DNA of 10,514 nucleotides from JAKVCB01 sp963578605 (GCA_963578605.1 CAUZEA010000153.1:1-10514); one strand, 5' to 3'; counted from the stretch's first letter, positions 1-7,413 are shown. Program-made: numbers and translations. Notes: a model not told the origin generated them from the letters alone.

Positions 1-153
1 GAAGATCGGCTCTCCTCCGACCGCGCCAAATGCGCGGGCAGGGCTGTTCACGCCCCCTGGAATGAGTTCTTTGGCTCTGCTAAATAGAGTTTCGCTACCC
101 CCGCAGCCACCGGTCAGGTGCGCAAATGCAGCAGACTGGGTTTGGTCAGGCAT
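1..153 (-). CDS. hemL: Glutamate-1-semialdehyde 2,1-aminomutase, N-terminal fragment
   Basis: The enzyme is PLP-dependent and converts glutamate-1-semialdehyde to 5-aminolevulinate, the committed C5-pathway precursor of heme and other tetrapyrroles, in the cytoplasm. Only the first 51 codons are present; the gene continues past base 1. Reading from the ATG at 153, residues 20-51 carry the family's typical opening: SETLFSRAKELIPGGVNSPA (20-39), then RAFGAVGGEPIF. This is the HemL N-terminus with the GGVNSPVR-like signature. A Shine-Dalgarno-like GGAGAAG lies about 7 bases upstream of the ATG. The first 19 residues are a variable leader. The gene begins 15 bases after the stop of the upstream kinase on the same strand, so the two are probably co-transcribed. 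The catalytic PLP-lysine region is outside the window. Identification is firm for a fragment, because the signature is highly conserved. Confidence 0.88.
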   Translation of the reverse strand, partial: MPDQTQSAAFAHLTGGCGGSETLFSRAKELIPGGVNSPARAFGAVGGEPIF

Positions 154-168
154 TGTTGAGCTTCTCCG

Positions 169-2025
169 TCAGGGATTGAGTGCCTGGAGTCGTGCTTGGG
201 CTGTTTCGACGATCTCGTTCGCCCATGATTGATCATGGTAAAGGTTAACGATGGCTTGATAAATTTCCTGTGCTTGCTGTGGTTCTTCAGCAGTCAATTC
301 TTCAGCAAGGCGCAGTCTCGCCAGTAAAAGCGGCCACTCACGGGCAGCCAGATTGGCCACGATCGACTTTAATTCGCGCTGGCGTCCTGCGGCAAGTTGC
401 AAACAAGCGGCGTGGCGTTCCACCTTCTTTTCATCCAAAGGACCGGAAGTCGCTCTGCTATGCAGGGCGAGAATTGCTGCAAACTTCTTCTCCGCGGCTG
501 CGGGATCACGTTGAGCAAGTTCAAGAGCCGCCAGGCAATGTCGTTCGATGGGCAAAAGTCTGCTGTCGGAATCGGGAGCATTGCGAGACTGGTTCAAAAG
601 CTTTCGCTCAAGCCTGTCGATGTCCAGTTTTCGCCGGTATTCGCCAATTTCGTCAGCTCGGGGATCTTCGGGAAAACGCTCCAGGAATTCCCGAATTTCT
701 TTATCCACCTCCCGCAGCGCATCGGCATCTGCCGAGCCAACTGATGCGTTAATTCGCTCATAGAGGTCGTCGGCTGAGTCGGGTCGACCCAGGTAAAAGA
801 AGCCAGCCATAATGCAACCCAGGACAAGAGTGAATCCGGCTACTTGGACCACCAGCCCCCTCCAGGTAGTTTGTTCGGCAAGTCTCTTCCGTCGTACTTC
901 GTCTTCGACGGTTGTAAATCGGGTGCGTTCGGCAGGCTTTCTCTCGGATACGTGCAACTCGGCCGGATGGGCTGCGGTAAGCGACGAAAGATCTGCGCCA
1001 CCCTCAACAGAATCGTGGGGCAGTACCCCCATGGTGGGTGCGTCGGAAGGAACATCGCTGTCGGACACCGACGATTCGGGTGGGTTGATGACGTCGCTGA
1101 CCGCGGTTTGCGAGCGTGTCGTCGAAAGCTCGTTATCCAAATCTCCCGCTCCGCTTCCCGCGCCGTCAGCCCCCTCGCCTGACAAAAATTTATCTTTCCC
1201 CGGACGTGATAACGCTTTGAGCATAGCCTCCAGGTGCCGGGCAATCACCAACGTGTTGGGAAAGCGGTCGGCTGGTTCTTTCGACAAGAGTTGCTGGATG
1301 GTGCGTTCCATCTGGGCGGGAGTGTCGCGTGCGTAACGGCGCACTGGCTCTGGTTCGGCGAACCGTTGCAACTGCAACATTTCGGGCAAACTATTTGCAC
1401 GAAATGGTGACCGCCCCGTCAGCAAGGCATACATCACACCCCCCAGACTGTACTGGTCACAACGTTCGGTGACAGGGCGGCCATCGGCTTGCTCGGGCGA
1501 CATGTAATCGGCCGTTCCCAGTACCCCGCCGGCAGTTGTCAATTGCGTGCTACCAAACAAACGGGCAATGCCAAAGTCTGCCAGTTTCACGTGGTCTGCG
1601 GCGTCGATCAGAATATTGGCCGGTTTGATATCGCGGTGCACCACCCCGTGATCATGAGCGTGTTTCAGTGCGCGACAAAGCTGAATCGTAATCTCAGCCA
1701 CCTCGCGCCAATTGAAATGGCGACGCGTCTTGAGTTCCTCTTCAAGACTCGTGCCGTCGACCAATTCCATCGAGTAGAAAAGAACACCGTCTTGCTCGCC
1801 GTAACCGTACAAGCGGACAATGCCCTCATGTCGGAGTGCCTTGAGTGATTCGATTTCGGCATCGAACCGTTCACGAAACCCCTCGGTTTGTGCCAGCTGT
1901 GGATTTAACGCTTTCACCGCGACAAGCTCGTCGCTGGTCGTATCGGTCGCTTCGTAGACCGAGCCCATCCCACCTTTACCGATGGTTTTTCCGAGTTTGT
2001 AGGGGCCAAGCCGGGTTAAATTCAT
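169..2025 (-). CDS. Membrane-anchored Hanks-type serine/threonine protein kinase
   Basis: This 618-residue protein has an N-terminal cytoplasmic kinase domain (about 8-270) that transfers phosphate from ATP to Ser/Thr. Visible motifs are the glycine loop GKGGMGSV (16-23), catalytic Lys38 in AVK, likely helix-C Glu57, the RD-type catalytic loop HRDIKPAN (130-137, Asp132), DFG (150-152) and SPE in the activation segment (176-178), so it should be active. A Ser/Thr/Asp-rich linker (about 280-365) follows, then a basic stretch, one membrane helix (about 392-412) and a 200-residue helical, charged C-terminal domain, presumably outside the cytoplasm, that may be TPR-like. I chose the ATG at 2025; a TTG two codons upstream (2031) is also open. 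The architecture is common in Planctomycetota. hemL follows 15 bases downstream on the same strand. Substrate and signal cannot be told from the sequence. Confidence 0.95.
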   Translation of the reverse strand: MNLTRLGPYKLGKTIGKGGMGSVYEATDTTSDELVAVKALNPQLAQTEGFRERFDAEIESLKALRHEGIVRLYGYGEQDGVLFYSMELVDGTSLEEELKTRRHFNWREVAEITIQLCRALKHAHDHGVVHRDIKPANILIDAADHVKLADFGIARLFGSTQLTTAGGVLGTADYMSPEQADGRPVTERCDQYSLGGVMYALLTGRSPFRANSLPEMLQLQRFAEPEPVRRYARDTPAQMERTIQQLLSKEPADRFPNTLVIARHLEAMLKALSRPGKDKFLSGEGADGAGSGAGDLDNELSTTRSQTAVSDVINPPESSVSDSDVPSDAPTMGVLPHDSVEGGADLSSLTAAHPAELHVSERKPAERTRFTTVEDEVRRKRLAEQTTWRGLVVQVAGFTLVLGCIMAGFFYLGRPDSADDLYERINASVGSADADALREVDKEIREFLERFPEDPRADEIGEYRRKLDIDRLERKLLNQSRNAPDSDSRLLPIERHCLAALELAQRDPAAAEKKFAAILALHSRATSGPLDEKKVERHAACLQLAAGRQRELKSIVANLAAREWPLLLARLRLAEELTAEEPQQAQEIYQAIVNLYHDQSWANEIVETAQARLQALNP

Positions 2026-2077
2026 GGTCAATTCGGTTCCCGATTACGGCAGACTCCAAAAAACTGGCTGATTTGGA

Positions 2078-2107
2078 GCAAGCGTCCCCGCGGGGCATTC
2101 TGCTTGC
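2078..2107. promoter_or_regulatory. Nested inverted repeat, candidate operator or 5' UTR hairpin
   Basis: GCAAGC (2078-2083) and GCTTGC (2102-2107) are perfect reverse complements. They enclose the 10-base palindrome CCCCGCGGGG (2086-2095). The element lies 53-82 bases upstream of the kinase ATG, in its leader or promoter. It could be a protein-binding site or an RNA hairpin. No family-specific operator is recognised, so function is unassigned. Confidence 0.4.
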
Positions 2108-2191
2108 ATGGTAGCACCTCAGAAAGGACTGAGCTAGAAAACACAATCCATTCAAAACCAGGGGCCTGCTGCCAGTACCCTCCAGCTTCTC

Positions 2192-2220
2192 TTGAGAAGA
2201 TAAACCAATTGGGGTAAAAG
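2192..2220 (+). promoter_or_regulatory. Possible sigma-70-type promoter for the SH3 protein gene
   Basis: TTGAGA (2192-2197, 5 of 6 to TTGACA) is followed after 17 bases by TAAAAG (2215-2220, 4 of 6 to TATAAT). Transcription from here would leave a leader of roughly 155 bases before the ATG at 2383. A match of this quality occurs by chance fairly often, so the call is tentative. Confidence 0.28.
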
Positions 2221-2382
2221 CCGCAGTCCATTCTCGTGCCTGACGAAACTCAAGCCGCTGTAGTATGGCCCGGGTGAGAGCCAATGGGCACCGTCCGCCA
2301 GTGTGGATGAGTTCAACGACTCGACCGCAAGCAATCGGCGCCGGATCGATCCTTGCCGGTCTGCTTCAAGGAGCCCTGAAAA

Positions 2383-3996
2383 ATGTGTTCTAGCACGAAG
2401 TTTCCTGTTTTGTTGGGTTTGTTCGTTGCACTTTTTGTCACCTTCGAGATGTCGATCGCCGGGCCAACACTGCCTTATCGGGCATTTGCGACCACTCCTG
2501 ACATTGAAGTCCGCAGCGGAGCTGGGGAAGAATATTACGTAACCGGCACAATTCCAGAAAACGGCGAGGTGGAAGTTCACCAGCACCTTGTGGGTGGGTG
2601 GCTGGCAATCCGGCCACCCGAGGGCAGTTTAAGCTGGGTTTTCGGGCGTCATGTCAAGTTGATCGATCCGACGCGTGGGCGGATCAATAAAGATAATGCC
2701 CCCTCTCGAATTGGTAGCTATCACCACCACAAACGGCAAGTCATTCAGGTTCGATTCCGCAAAAATGAACAGATCTTTATTGTCGGCCAAGAGGAACAAA
2801 ACGGTCAACTGTGGTACCAGATCGCGCCACCTTCGGGTGAATTCCGCTACGTGAGAGCCCGCGACCTGAAAACGGGACCAGCCATCCCTAAGGCTCCAGT
2901 CGCCGGGCTCAAGCAACAAGCTGCTGAAAACAAGGGAGCGGGCTGGATCGCCCGAATATCGCATGACCACCTCCTCGACAAGTCATCTTCGGCTGAAGGC
3001 AAAAATACGGAGCGTCCCCCAACGTTCGCGGTTTCTGACAAATCATCAGCCTCGCCCACCGCGAAAACAACGGCACCGCAGTCCGACTTCCTGCCCCCGA
3101 TAGTCGGTGCCAGCGAAGAGGTCCCACCTTTGTCGAACCCCCCCGTAACGGTCGAGCAAACTTTACCGCAATCGGCTCGCAACCGGTTCAAGCCGGTCGG
3201 TTCAGCGACGCCTCCGCAACCGCCAGCCGATGAAACGCCCCTCCCGAATCAGACCCAACCAGAGCAAGACCAAAACACCTCGCCAGCCGAAAACGCTTCC
3301 ACGGGCCAATCCCCTGCGACAGCAGCCAACGGGCCGCCAACGGCCGCACGAGAATTCGATCCCGAATTCACGCGACAACTCGTAAACCTCGATTTGCAAC
3401 TCTCCCAGGCGGTCGTTCAGCAACGCGACTCCTGGCAACTGGATGACCTGAAACGACAGACCGAAGCCCTGCTAAACAGGGCCGTGACAGTTTCTGAACG
3501 GGAAGCTGCCCAACACGTGCTCCACAAGATCAACCGTTTTGCAGAGATTCAGCACCGCGGGCGGCAGGCACCACCTGGGACGAATCCGCTTGTCCCTCAA
3601 TACGGCCAGATGGCACCGTTGAGCGTGGCCGCGCGCACGCCCCAGCCAGCGTCCCAACCGGTCGCTGCCCGTTCACCGATCGTTGGCCTCCCAGACATCT
3701 CGGGGACGCCGCCACCTCGTCCCGCATCATCTCGCAAACGGCGCAGTCGCTACGTTGCCGAAGGGTTGTTGCGCCCTGTGGTTTCTAGACGTCCAAACGC
3801 GCCGCAGTACGCCTTGGTGGATGGAACAGGAAAGGTCACCTCGTTCGTAAAGCCTACTCCAGATATCGATCTCAAACCATTTCTGGGGCAGCGAGTGGGA
3901 GTGGTAGGGCGTCAAACCTACCTGCCTGAACTGCGCCAAACGTTGGTAACAGCCGGGCGCGTGACACCACTTGACGATGCTTCCTTTCGCCGGTAG
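2383..3996 (+). CDS. Secreted SH3-domain protein with proline-rich middle
   Basis: This 537-residue protein is of unknown function. Residues 1-26 form a signal peptide (hydrophobic core 8-22, likely cut after SIA), so it acts outside the cytoplasm. Two bacterial SH3-like segments follow: about 35-95 (with DIEVRSGAGEEYYVTG and WLAIRPPEGSLSWVFG) and about 100-163 (with WYQIAPPSGEFRYVRARDL). Residues about 215-345 are Pro/Thr/Gln-rich and look disordered. A helical segment spans about 350-395. The C-terminal 62 residues (476-537) form a separate conserved-looking module with YALVDGTGKV, LGQRVGVVG and YLPEL, possibly a small beta-barrel. Bacterial SH3 domains often bind peptidoglycan or peptides, so a cell-envelope role is plausible but inferred. 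The start is supported by AAGGAG nine bases upstream. The gene ends directly against a minus-strand stop at 3997. Confidence 0.9.
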   Translation: MCSSTKFPVLLGLFVALFVTFEMSIAGPTLPYRAFATTPDIEVRSGAGEEYYVTGTIPENGEVEVHQHLVGGWLAIRPPEGSLSWVFGRHVKLIDPTRGRINKDNAPSRIGSYHHHKRQVIQVRFRKNEQIFIVGQEEQNGQLWYQIAPPSGEFRYVRARDLKTGPAIPKAPVAGLKQQAAENKGAGWIARISHDHLLDKSSSAEGKNTERPPTFAVSDKSSASPTAKTTAPQSDFLPPIVGASEEVPPLSNPPVTVEQTLPQSARNRFKPVGSATPPQPPADETPLPNQTQPEQDQNTSPAENASTGQSPATAANGPPTAAREFDPEFTRQLVNLDLQLSQAVVQQRDSWQLDDLKRQTEALLNRAVTVSEREAAQHVLHKINRFAEIQHRGRQAPPGTNPLVPQYGQMAPLSVAARTPQPASQPVAARSPIVGLPDISGTPPPRPASSRKRRSRYVAEGLLRPVVSRRPNAPQYALVDGTGKVTSFVKPTPDIDLKPFLGQRVGVVGRQTYLPELRQTLVTAGRVTPLDDASFRR

Positions 3997-4299
3997 TTAC
4001 CCTTCCAGCGGATCTTTGGGCACACGGGGCAAAGCATCGATTGCCCGCACACAATCTCTCTCTTGACTTGAGGTCATCCCACGAGCCACAGGCAGCGGGA
4101 CCGGATCCAGCCTGCGGCGACGTATCTCACCCTCGACTTCGGGTAATTTCGCCGTACGACTGTTAATCCATATTTTTAGCAGTTGGAGCATCCTGACAAT
4201 TGCCTGTCGTTGCCGAGCAGCCCAAGCGTAACCGGCTTGCCAGACGACGACGGTGAGGGAAGTCACTGCTACCAAAGTGACTACCGCGTGCCGCATCAT
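3997..4299 (-). CDS. Small membrane-anchored or secreted protein, unknown
   Basis: This is a 100-residue open frame starting with two consecutive ATGs. Residues about 4-27 are a long hydrophobic segment (VVTLVAVTSLTVVVWQAGYA) that serves as a signal or anchor. The rest is basic and soluble, with an Arg-rich patch (59-64) and a Pro-rich tail. It matches no family I know. Support for a real gene comes from the credible membrane segment, from the start overlapping the preceding minus-strand frame as ATGA (4296-4299), typical of translational coupling, and from the absence of a better frame here. Its TAA abuts the TAG of the SH3 gene with no spacer, so the two transcripts converge. It could still be a chance open frame. 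Confidence 0.55.
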   Translation of the reverse strand: MMRHAVVTLVAVTSLTVVVWQAGYAWAARQRQAIVRMLQLLKIWINSRTAKLPEVEGEIRRRRLDPVPLPVARGMTSSQERDCVRAIDALPRVPKDPLEG

Positions 4300-4514
4300 A
4301 CGTACTCGTCAATGGTTGGAAGAGGGACCTGAAACGGCGCCATCCGCCAGGTGTTTTCGGGAACAGAACGCGTTTCCAACAAGACCAGCTCATTTCGAAC
4401 CCCGTTTGCTTCATCAGCCAAATCCGTCGGGATCCGCACCTGTGATGGTGAAGATCCCGCACCCAGGTATATTCCCCGCCCGCACCGTCCACCAATACCT
4501 AAGGTCTTAAACAA
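4296..4514 (-). CDS. Small hypothetical protein, translationally coupled pair
   Basis: This is a 72-residue open frame if the TTG at 4514 is the start; an internal GTG (codon 36, before RIPTDLADEA) would give about 37 residues. No ATG start and no good Shine-Dalgarno is present, which weakens the call. The N-terminal part is Gly/Cys/Arg-rich. The C-terminal part looks more protein-like, with DLADEANGVRNELVLLETRS and a hydrophobic tail ending PTIDEYV. No domain is recognised. Its TGA overlaps the ATG of the 100-residue frame by four bases, suggesting a two-gene unit read away from the inverted-repeat-rich spacer upstream. An upstream in-frame TGA prevents a longer form, so a frameshifted or decayed larger gene is an alternative. 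Confidence 0.4.
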   Translation of the reverse strand: MFKTLGIGGRCGRGIYLGAGSSPSQVRIPTDLADEANGVRNELVLLETRSVPENTWRMAPFQVPLPTIDEYV

Positions 4515-4526
4515 CCAGGGCGATGC

Positions 4527-4546
4527 ACTGATCTCTCTGGATCAGT
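4527..4546. repeat. 7-base perfect inverted repeat
   Basis: ACTGATC (4527-4533) and GATCAGT (4540-4546) are exact reverse complements around the 6-base loop TCTCTG. It lies just upstream of the TTG of the small minus-strand frame and within the spacer before the secreted protein gene. There is no T-run beside it, so it is not an obvious intrinsic terminator; an operator or leader hairpin is possible. Confidence 0.45.
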
Positions 4547-4577
4547 CCCATTTTGGTTGGCGATCCATAGCCAATCT

Positions 4578-4616
4578 GTCCGAAATAATTTATCGGACCC
4601 GCAAAGTCGGTCCGGT
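4578..4616 (+). promoter_or_regulatory. Mutually exclusive hairpins in the leader of the secreted protein gene
   Basis: GTCCGA (4578-4583) pairs perfectly with TCGGAC (4593-4598) around nine bases. The same central strand also pairs downstream: ATCGGACC (4592-4599) with GGTCCGGT (4609-4616), an 8-base stem with one G-U pair, again around nine bases. Only one stem can form at a time. The element lies 57-95 bases upstream of the ATG at 4673, where an attenuator or other RNA switch could sit. No known riboswitch class or leader peptide is recognised. Three copies of one half-site for a DNA-binding protein would explain it equally well. Confidence 0.4.
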
Positions 4617-4672
4617 TGCTAGCACGGTAGTGTGGCCAACTCAGGCTGCAAATCTTTGGGGGAAAAGACTGT

Positions 4673-5614
4673 ATGGTATTGATCTGCGCGTTCCGTGCGA
4701 TGGTTTCATTTCGCTGCAACAACTGTCTGGCTGTACGGCATGATTTGTTGACCCTGGCAACGAGCATGCTGATCGGTGCAACGGCATTGGTGCTAGCGTG
4801 TGTGCGGCACGAAGTGCAGGCAGCCCAGCCACTGGGCGCGACATCCAAGCGTCAGGCTCGCGAAGAGGCCAAACGGGCAATCCCGTGGCGTCAACTCACC
4901 GTCCAACAGCGGCAAGCCGTGCAAAGTGTCTGCAAAAAGTCGAATATTTATCGCCGTCTTCCCGTGCAGGTCATCGACTGCGATCCGGAAATCTTTTCAT
5001 TCTTGATGCAACGCCCCGAAGTGGTCGCCGATATCTGGCGGACCTTGGGTGTCAGCAAACTGAAGGTCGAGCGACAGGGCCCGCAAACGTATTCTGCCGA
5101 AGATGGCATGGGAACGACCGGCCAGTTCAGTTTTCTGAGCGCCGAATGGGGAAAAAACGCATTTAACCGCGTCCTCATTTTCTCCGAGGGCAGTTTCCAG
5201 GGAAAACCGCTTCCCCGTCCCATTCACGCGCGTTGCGTCATGCTCTTGCGAACCGGTTCGGTCGTCGAAACCAATGGCCGGACCTACGTGACGGCCAGAC
5301 TCGACACTTTTCTGGACATTGAACACATGGGGGTGGAACTTGTGGCCAAAATTATCCAGCCACTCATCACACGGGTTGCCGACCACAACTTCACCGAAAC
5401 CCTTACTTTCGTCAGCAATTTCTCACGCGCCGCCGAGCAAAATCCCGCTGGGGTGGAACACTTTGCTCAGCGACTCGATGCACTGGACAGTGCCACACGC
5501 GACCAACTCATCAAACTGTGCTACGCTGCCGGAAGATCCATAAAAGCCGGTCAGGAAGAGGGCAAAAAGGTCGCTTCTTTAGCTCCACCAGAAATGGAAC
5601 CGTCGACAGAGTAG
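4673..5614 (+). CDS. Secreted or membrane-anchored protein of unknown function
   Basis: This is a 313-residue protein. The ATG at 4673 is preceded by a strong GGGGGA nine bases upstream, which favours it over the second ATG at codon 10. The N-terminus has a long n-region, a hydrophobic core at about 25-44 (LLTLATSMLIGATALVLACV) and a possible cleavage site after VQA (about residue 50), so it is exported or anchored. The mature part starts with a basic helical stretch (56-90), then a mixed region of about 100-240 ending in the segment LDTFLDIEHMGVELVAKIIQ (210-229), and a helical C-terminus. Cysteines at 87, 103 and 188 could be structural. It resembles no catalytic family I recognise; a planctomycete-specific family is likely but inferred. 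It ends 17 bases from the convergent acyl-CoA synthetase gene. Confidence 0.85.
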   Translation: MVLICAFRAMVSFRCNNCLAVRHDLLTLATSMLIGATALVLACVRHEVQAAQPLGATSKRQAREEAKRAIPWRQLTVQQRQAVQSVCKKSNIYRRLPVQVIDCDPEIFSFLMQRPEVVADIWRTLGVSKLKVERQGPQTYSAEDGMGTTGQFSFLSAEWGKNAFNRVLIFSEGSFQGKPLPRPIHARCVMLLRTGSVVETNGRTYVTARLDTFLDIEHMGVELVAKIIQPLITRVADHNFTETLTFVSNFSRAAEQNPAGVEHFAQRLDALDSATRDQLIKLCYAAGRSIKAGQEEGKKVASLAPPEMEPSTE

Positions 5615-5631
5615 TAAACCAGGCACAGCGT

Positions 5632-7275
5632 TTATGCTGACGCGCCAAACCGCTGCTGTGCTAACTCCGTCACTGCTTTGAGATCAATCTTTCCGCTACC
5701 CAGCAGCGGGATCTCCTCGACCTGCATGAAGTTGTGAACTGCAGGAACCCAAACCAGCGGCAAACCGGCAGCCACCAATTCACCGCAGATCGTTTCGGCT
5801 GACTTGCTGAGCGGTTTGTGCACGACGACCAGCTTTTCTCCCTTCCGCTCATCGGGAACGGCTGTAACCACAACCAGCACCTCTTCTGCGTCCTCGTCGG
5901 CGACACACTGCTGAATCGTTTCCTCGACTCGAACGTGGGGAATCATCTCGCCACCGATTTTTGAGAAACGACTTTCTCGTCCCGTGATCGTAATGAAACC
6001 ATCTTCATCGATGGTGGCGATGTCGCCGGTTACATACCATCCATCGCGAAGTACCTCTGCAGATTTCTCCGGCTGGCCCAGGTATCCTTTCATCACACTC
6101 GTACCACTTACCAACAACATGCCTGGCTGCCCGGCTGGTAAATCGACTCCCGTTTCCTGATCTACCACCTTCACCTTCACATGCTCGACCGGACGTCCTA
6201 CGGTCCCCTCTTTGAAATCAATTTCCCCTGCCACGCAGTGGGACCGGCTGGGAGGCACATTCGCCGAAACCAGGGGCGACAGTTCGGTTGCACCATAGCC
6301 TTCGGTGGGACGCACACCAAATTTCTGATTGAATTCGTCCGATACCGCGGTGGGAAGTTTTTCGGCTCCGACAACAACAACATTCAAATGGGCAAAGTCT
6401 TCAGCCGGACAACGCTTCACATAAGATCTCAAGAAAGTCGGCGTCGCCAACAGAATGGTCGCCCGATACTTCTTGGCCAGTTTGCCAATCGCACGTGCGT
6501 CGAGGGGAGTGAAGTGGTAGGTTGCGGAAAAGCCAAGCGCCATCGGCCCCCAAAATGTGACGGTGTACCCGAAGGAATGGAAGAATGGGAGAATCCCGAG
6601 AATCGTATCTTCGCGTTGCGGTCGCACAGTCTGAGCGATGGCATCAACATTCGAAGCCACGTTCAGATAAGTCAGCATCACCCCTTTCGGATCCCCGGTT
6701 GAACCCGAAGTAAAAATGACCGTGAGCACGTCATCGGGATCGATTCGATTCAAGCCGAGCAACCAGTCAAGCAGTGCTGCCGGAAACAAATACGCCTCAA
6801 TGGCTGCAACCGCTTTGTCCAGCCAAGTCACCTTGTCACGAAAATCTTCCAGATAAAGGACCTCGCCATCGAGATCCAAGTTGAGTTTCTCCATCACGCG
6901 GCGGCTTGTCAGCACGTGTTGAATCTCGGCTCTCGCGATGCAAGCGTTCACAAGCTCCGAAGTAGCCGTATAGTTCAGATTAGCCGTCACGCGACCCGCC
7001 AGGGTTACCGCGGCATTGACGATGACGGCCCCGACCGATGGCGGTAGTAAAATCCCAATTTGCTGTTCCCCGACGGCGAAAACCTCGCGCATCAGCAACC
7101 GGCGCAAAATGAGAATCCGCATCAGCAAACTGCCACCAGATAACACCTGTCCGCTGGAATCAGATACCTTCAGACGAAACTGCGCCTGTCGGCAACTGCG
7201 GATCATGGCACGAGGAAGGATCAACGTTTCGTCCCGTACGAGGGGCAAGGGCACACGTGCGGCCCAAGATAGCAA
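5632..7275 (-). CDS. AMP-forming acyl-CoA/acyl-ACP synthetase, Aas C-domain-like
   Basis: This member of the ANL adenylating superfamily activates a fatty acid with ATP to an acyl-adenylate and passes it to CoA or ACP. With the TTG at 7275 it has 547 residues. Motifs present are the phosphate loop FTSGSTGDPKG (188-198), GYGATELSP (326-334), YVTGD (414-418), the hinge region GRESRFSKIGGEM (432-444) and the catalytic lysine K529 in GSGKID. All key elements are intact. Sequence style (LPRAMIRSC, then KVSDSSG, LLPPSVGAVIVNAA, FFHSFGYT) is that of the ligase part of bifunctional 2-acylglycerophosphoethanolamine acyltransferase/acyl-ACP synthetase (Aas). The PlsC acyltransferase and transporter domains that precede it in fused proteins are missing. 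The start is uncertain: TTG 7275 directly follows an in-frame TGA; GTG 7254 and ATG 7206 are alternatives, none with a clear Shine-Dalgarno. Likely role: phospholipid fatty acid turnover. Confidence 0.88.
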   Translation of the reverse strand: MLSWAARVPLPLVRDETLILPRAMIRSCRQAQFRLKVSDSSGQVLSGGSLLMRILILRRLLMREVFAVGEQQIGILLPPSVGAVIVNAAVTLAGRVTANLNYTATSELVNACIARAEIQHVLTSRRVMEKLNLDLDGEVLYLEDFRDKVTWLDKAVAAIEAYLFPAALLDWLLGLNRIDPDDVLTVIFTSGSTGDPKGVMLTYLNVASNVDAIAQTVRPQREDTILGILPFFHSFGYTVTFWGPMALGFSATYHFTPLDARAIGKLAKKYRATILLATPTFLRSYVKRCPAEDFAHLNVVVVGAEKLPTAVSDEFNQKFGVRPTEGYGATELSPLVSANVPPSRSHCVAGEIDFKEGTVGRPVEHVKVKVVDQETGVDLPAGQPGMLLVSGTSVMKGYLGQPEKSAEVLRDGWYVTGDIATIDEDGFITITGRESRFSKIGGEMIPHVRVEETIQQCVADEDAEEVLVVVTAVPDERKGEKLVVVHKPLSKSAETICGELVAAGLPLVWVPAVHNFMQVEEIPLLGSGKIDLKAVTELAQQRFGASA

Positions 7276-7413
7276 TCAAGAGCAGATTCCGGTAGCCCCA
7301 TCCCCGCTTATTCTCTGCCAGCACTGAAAGCTGGACTCTGCCCAACCGGCTCCCGGCATTGGCATGGTTGTCTCTCGGAAAATCGGTAACTCCCCGGTAT
7401 TACTCCCGCTTTC

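Larger units (their letters stand above)
2026..2382. other. Divergent intergenic region between kinase and SH3 protein
   Basis: This 357-base stretch has no convincing gene; the open frames that cross it are short and run into neighbours in the wrong frame. It must carry the promoters for both divergent transcripts. Visible structure includes a nested palindrome near 2078-2107, a weak 5-base hairpin (CTCAG/CTGAG, 2118-2133), a plausible plus-strand promoter at 2192-2220 and a Shine-Dalgarno AAGGAG at 2368-2373 for the SH3 gene. Confidence 0.7.

Noticed and set aside
270..1336. Several plus-strand open frames of 70-174 codons opposite the kinase
   Set aside because: They are antisense shadows of a kinase with complete motifs; translations are compositionally odd, with no domain or ribosome site.
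2026..2031. TTG start for the kinase two codons upstream of the ATG
   Set aside because: An ATG follows immediately, and neither has a strong Shine-Dalgarno; ATG is the simpler choice.
4351..4743. 130-codon plus-strand frame overlapping the start of the secreted protein
   Set aside because: It overlaps a well-supported start with strong Shine-Dalgarno in another frame and shows no domain or signal.
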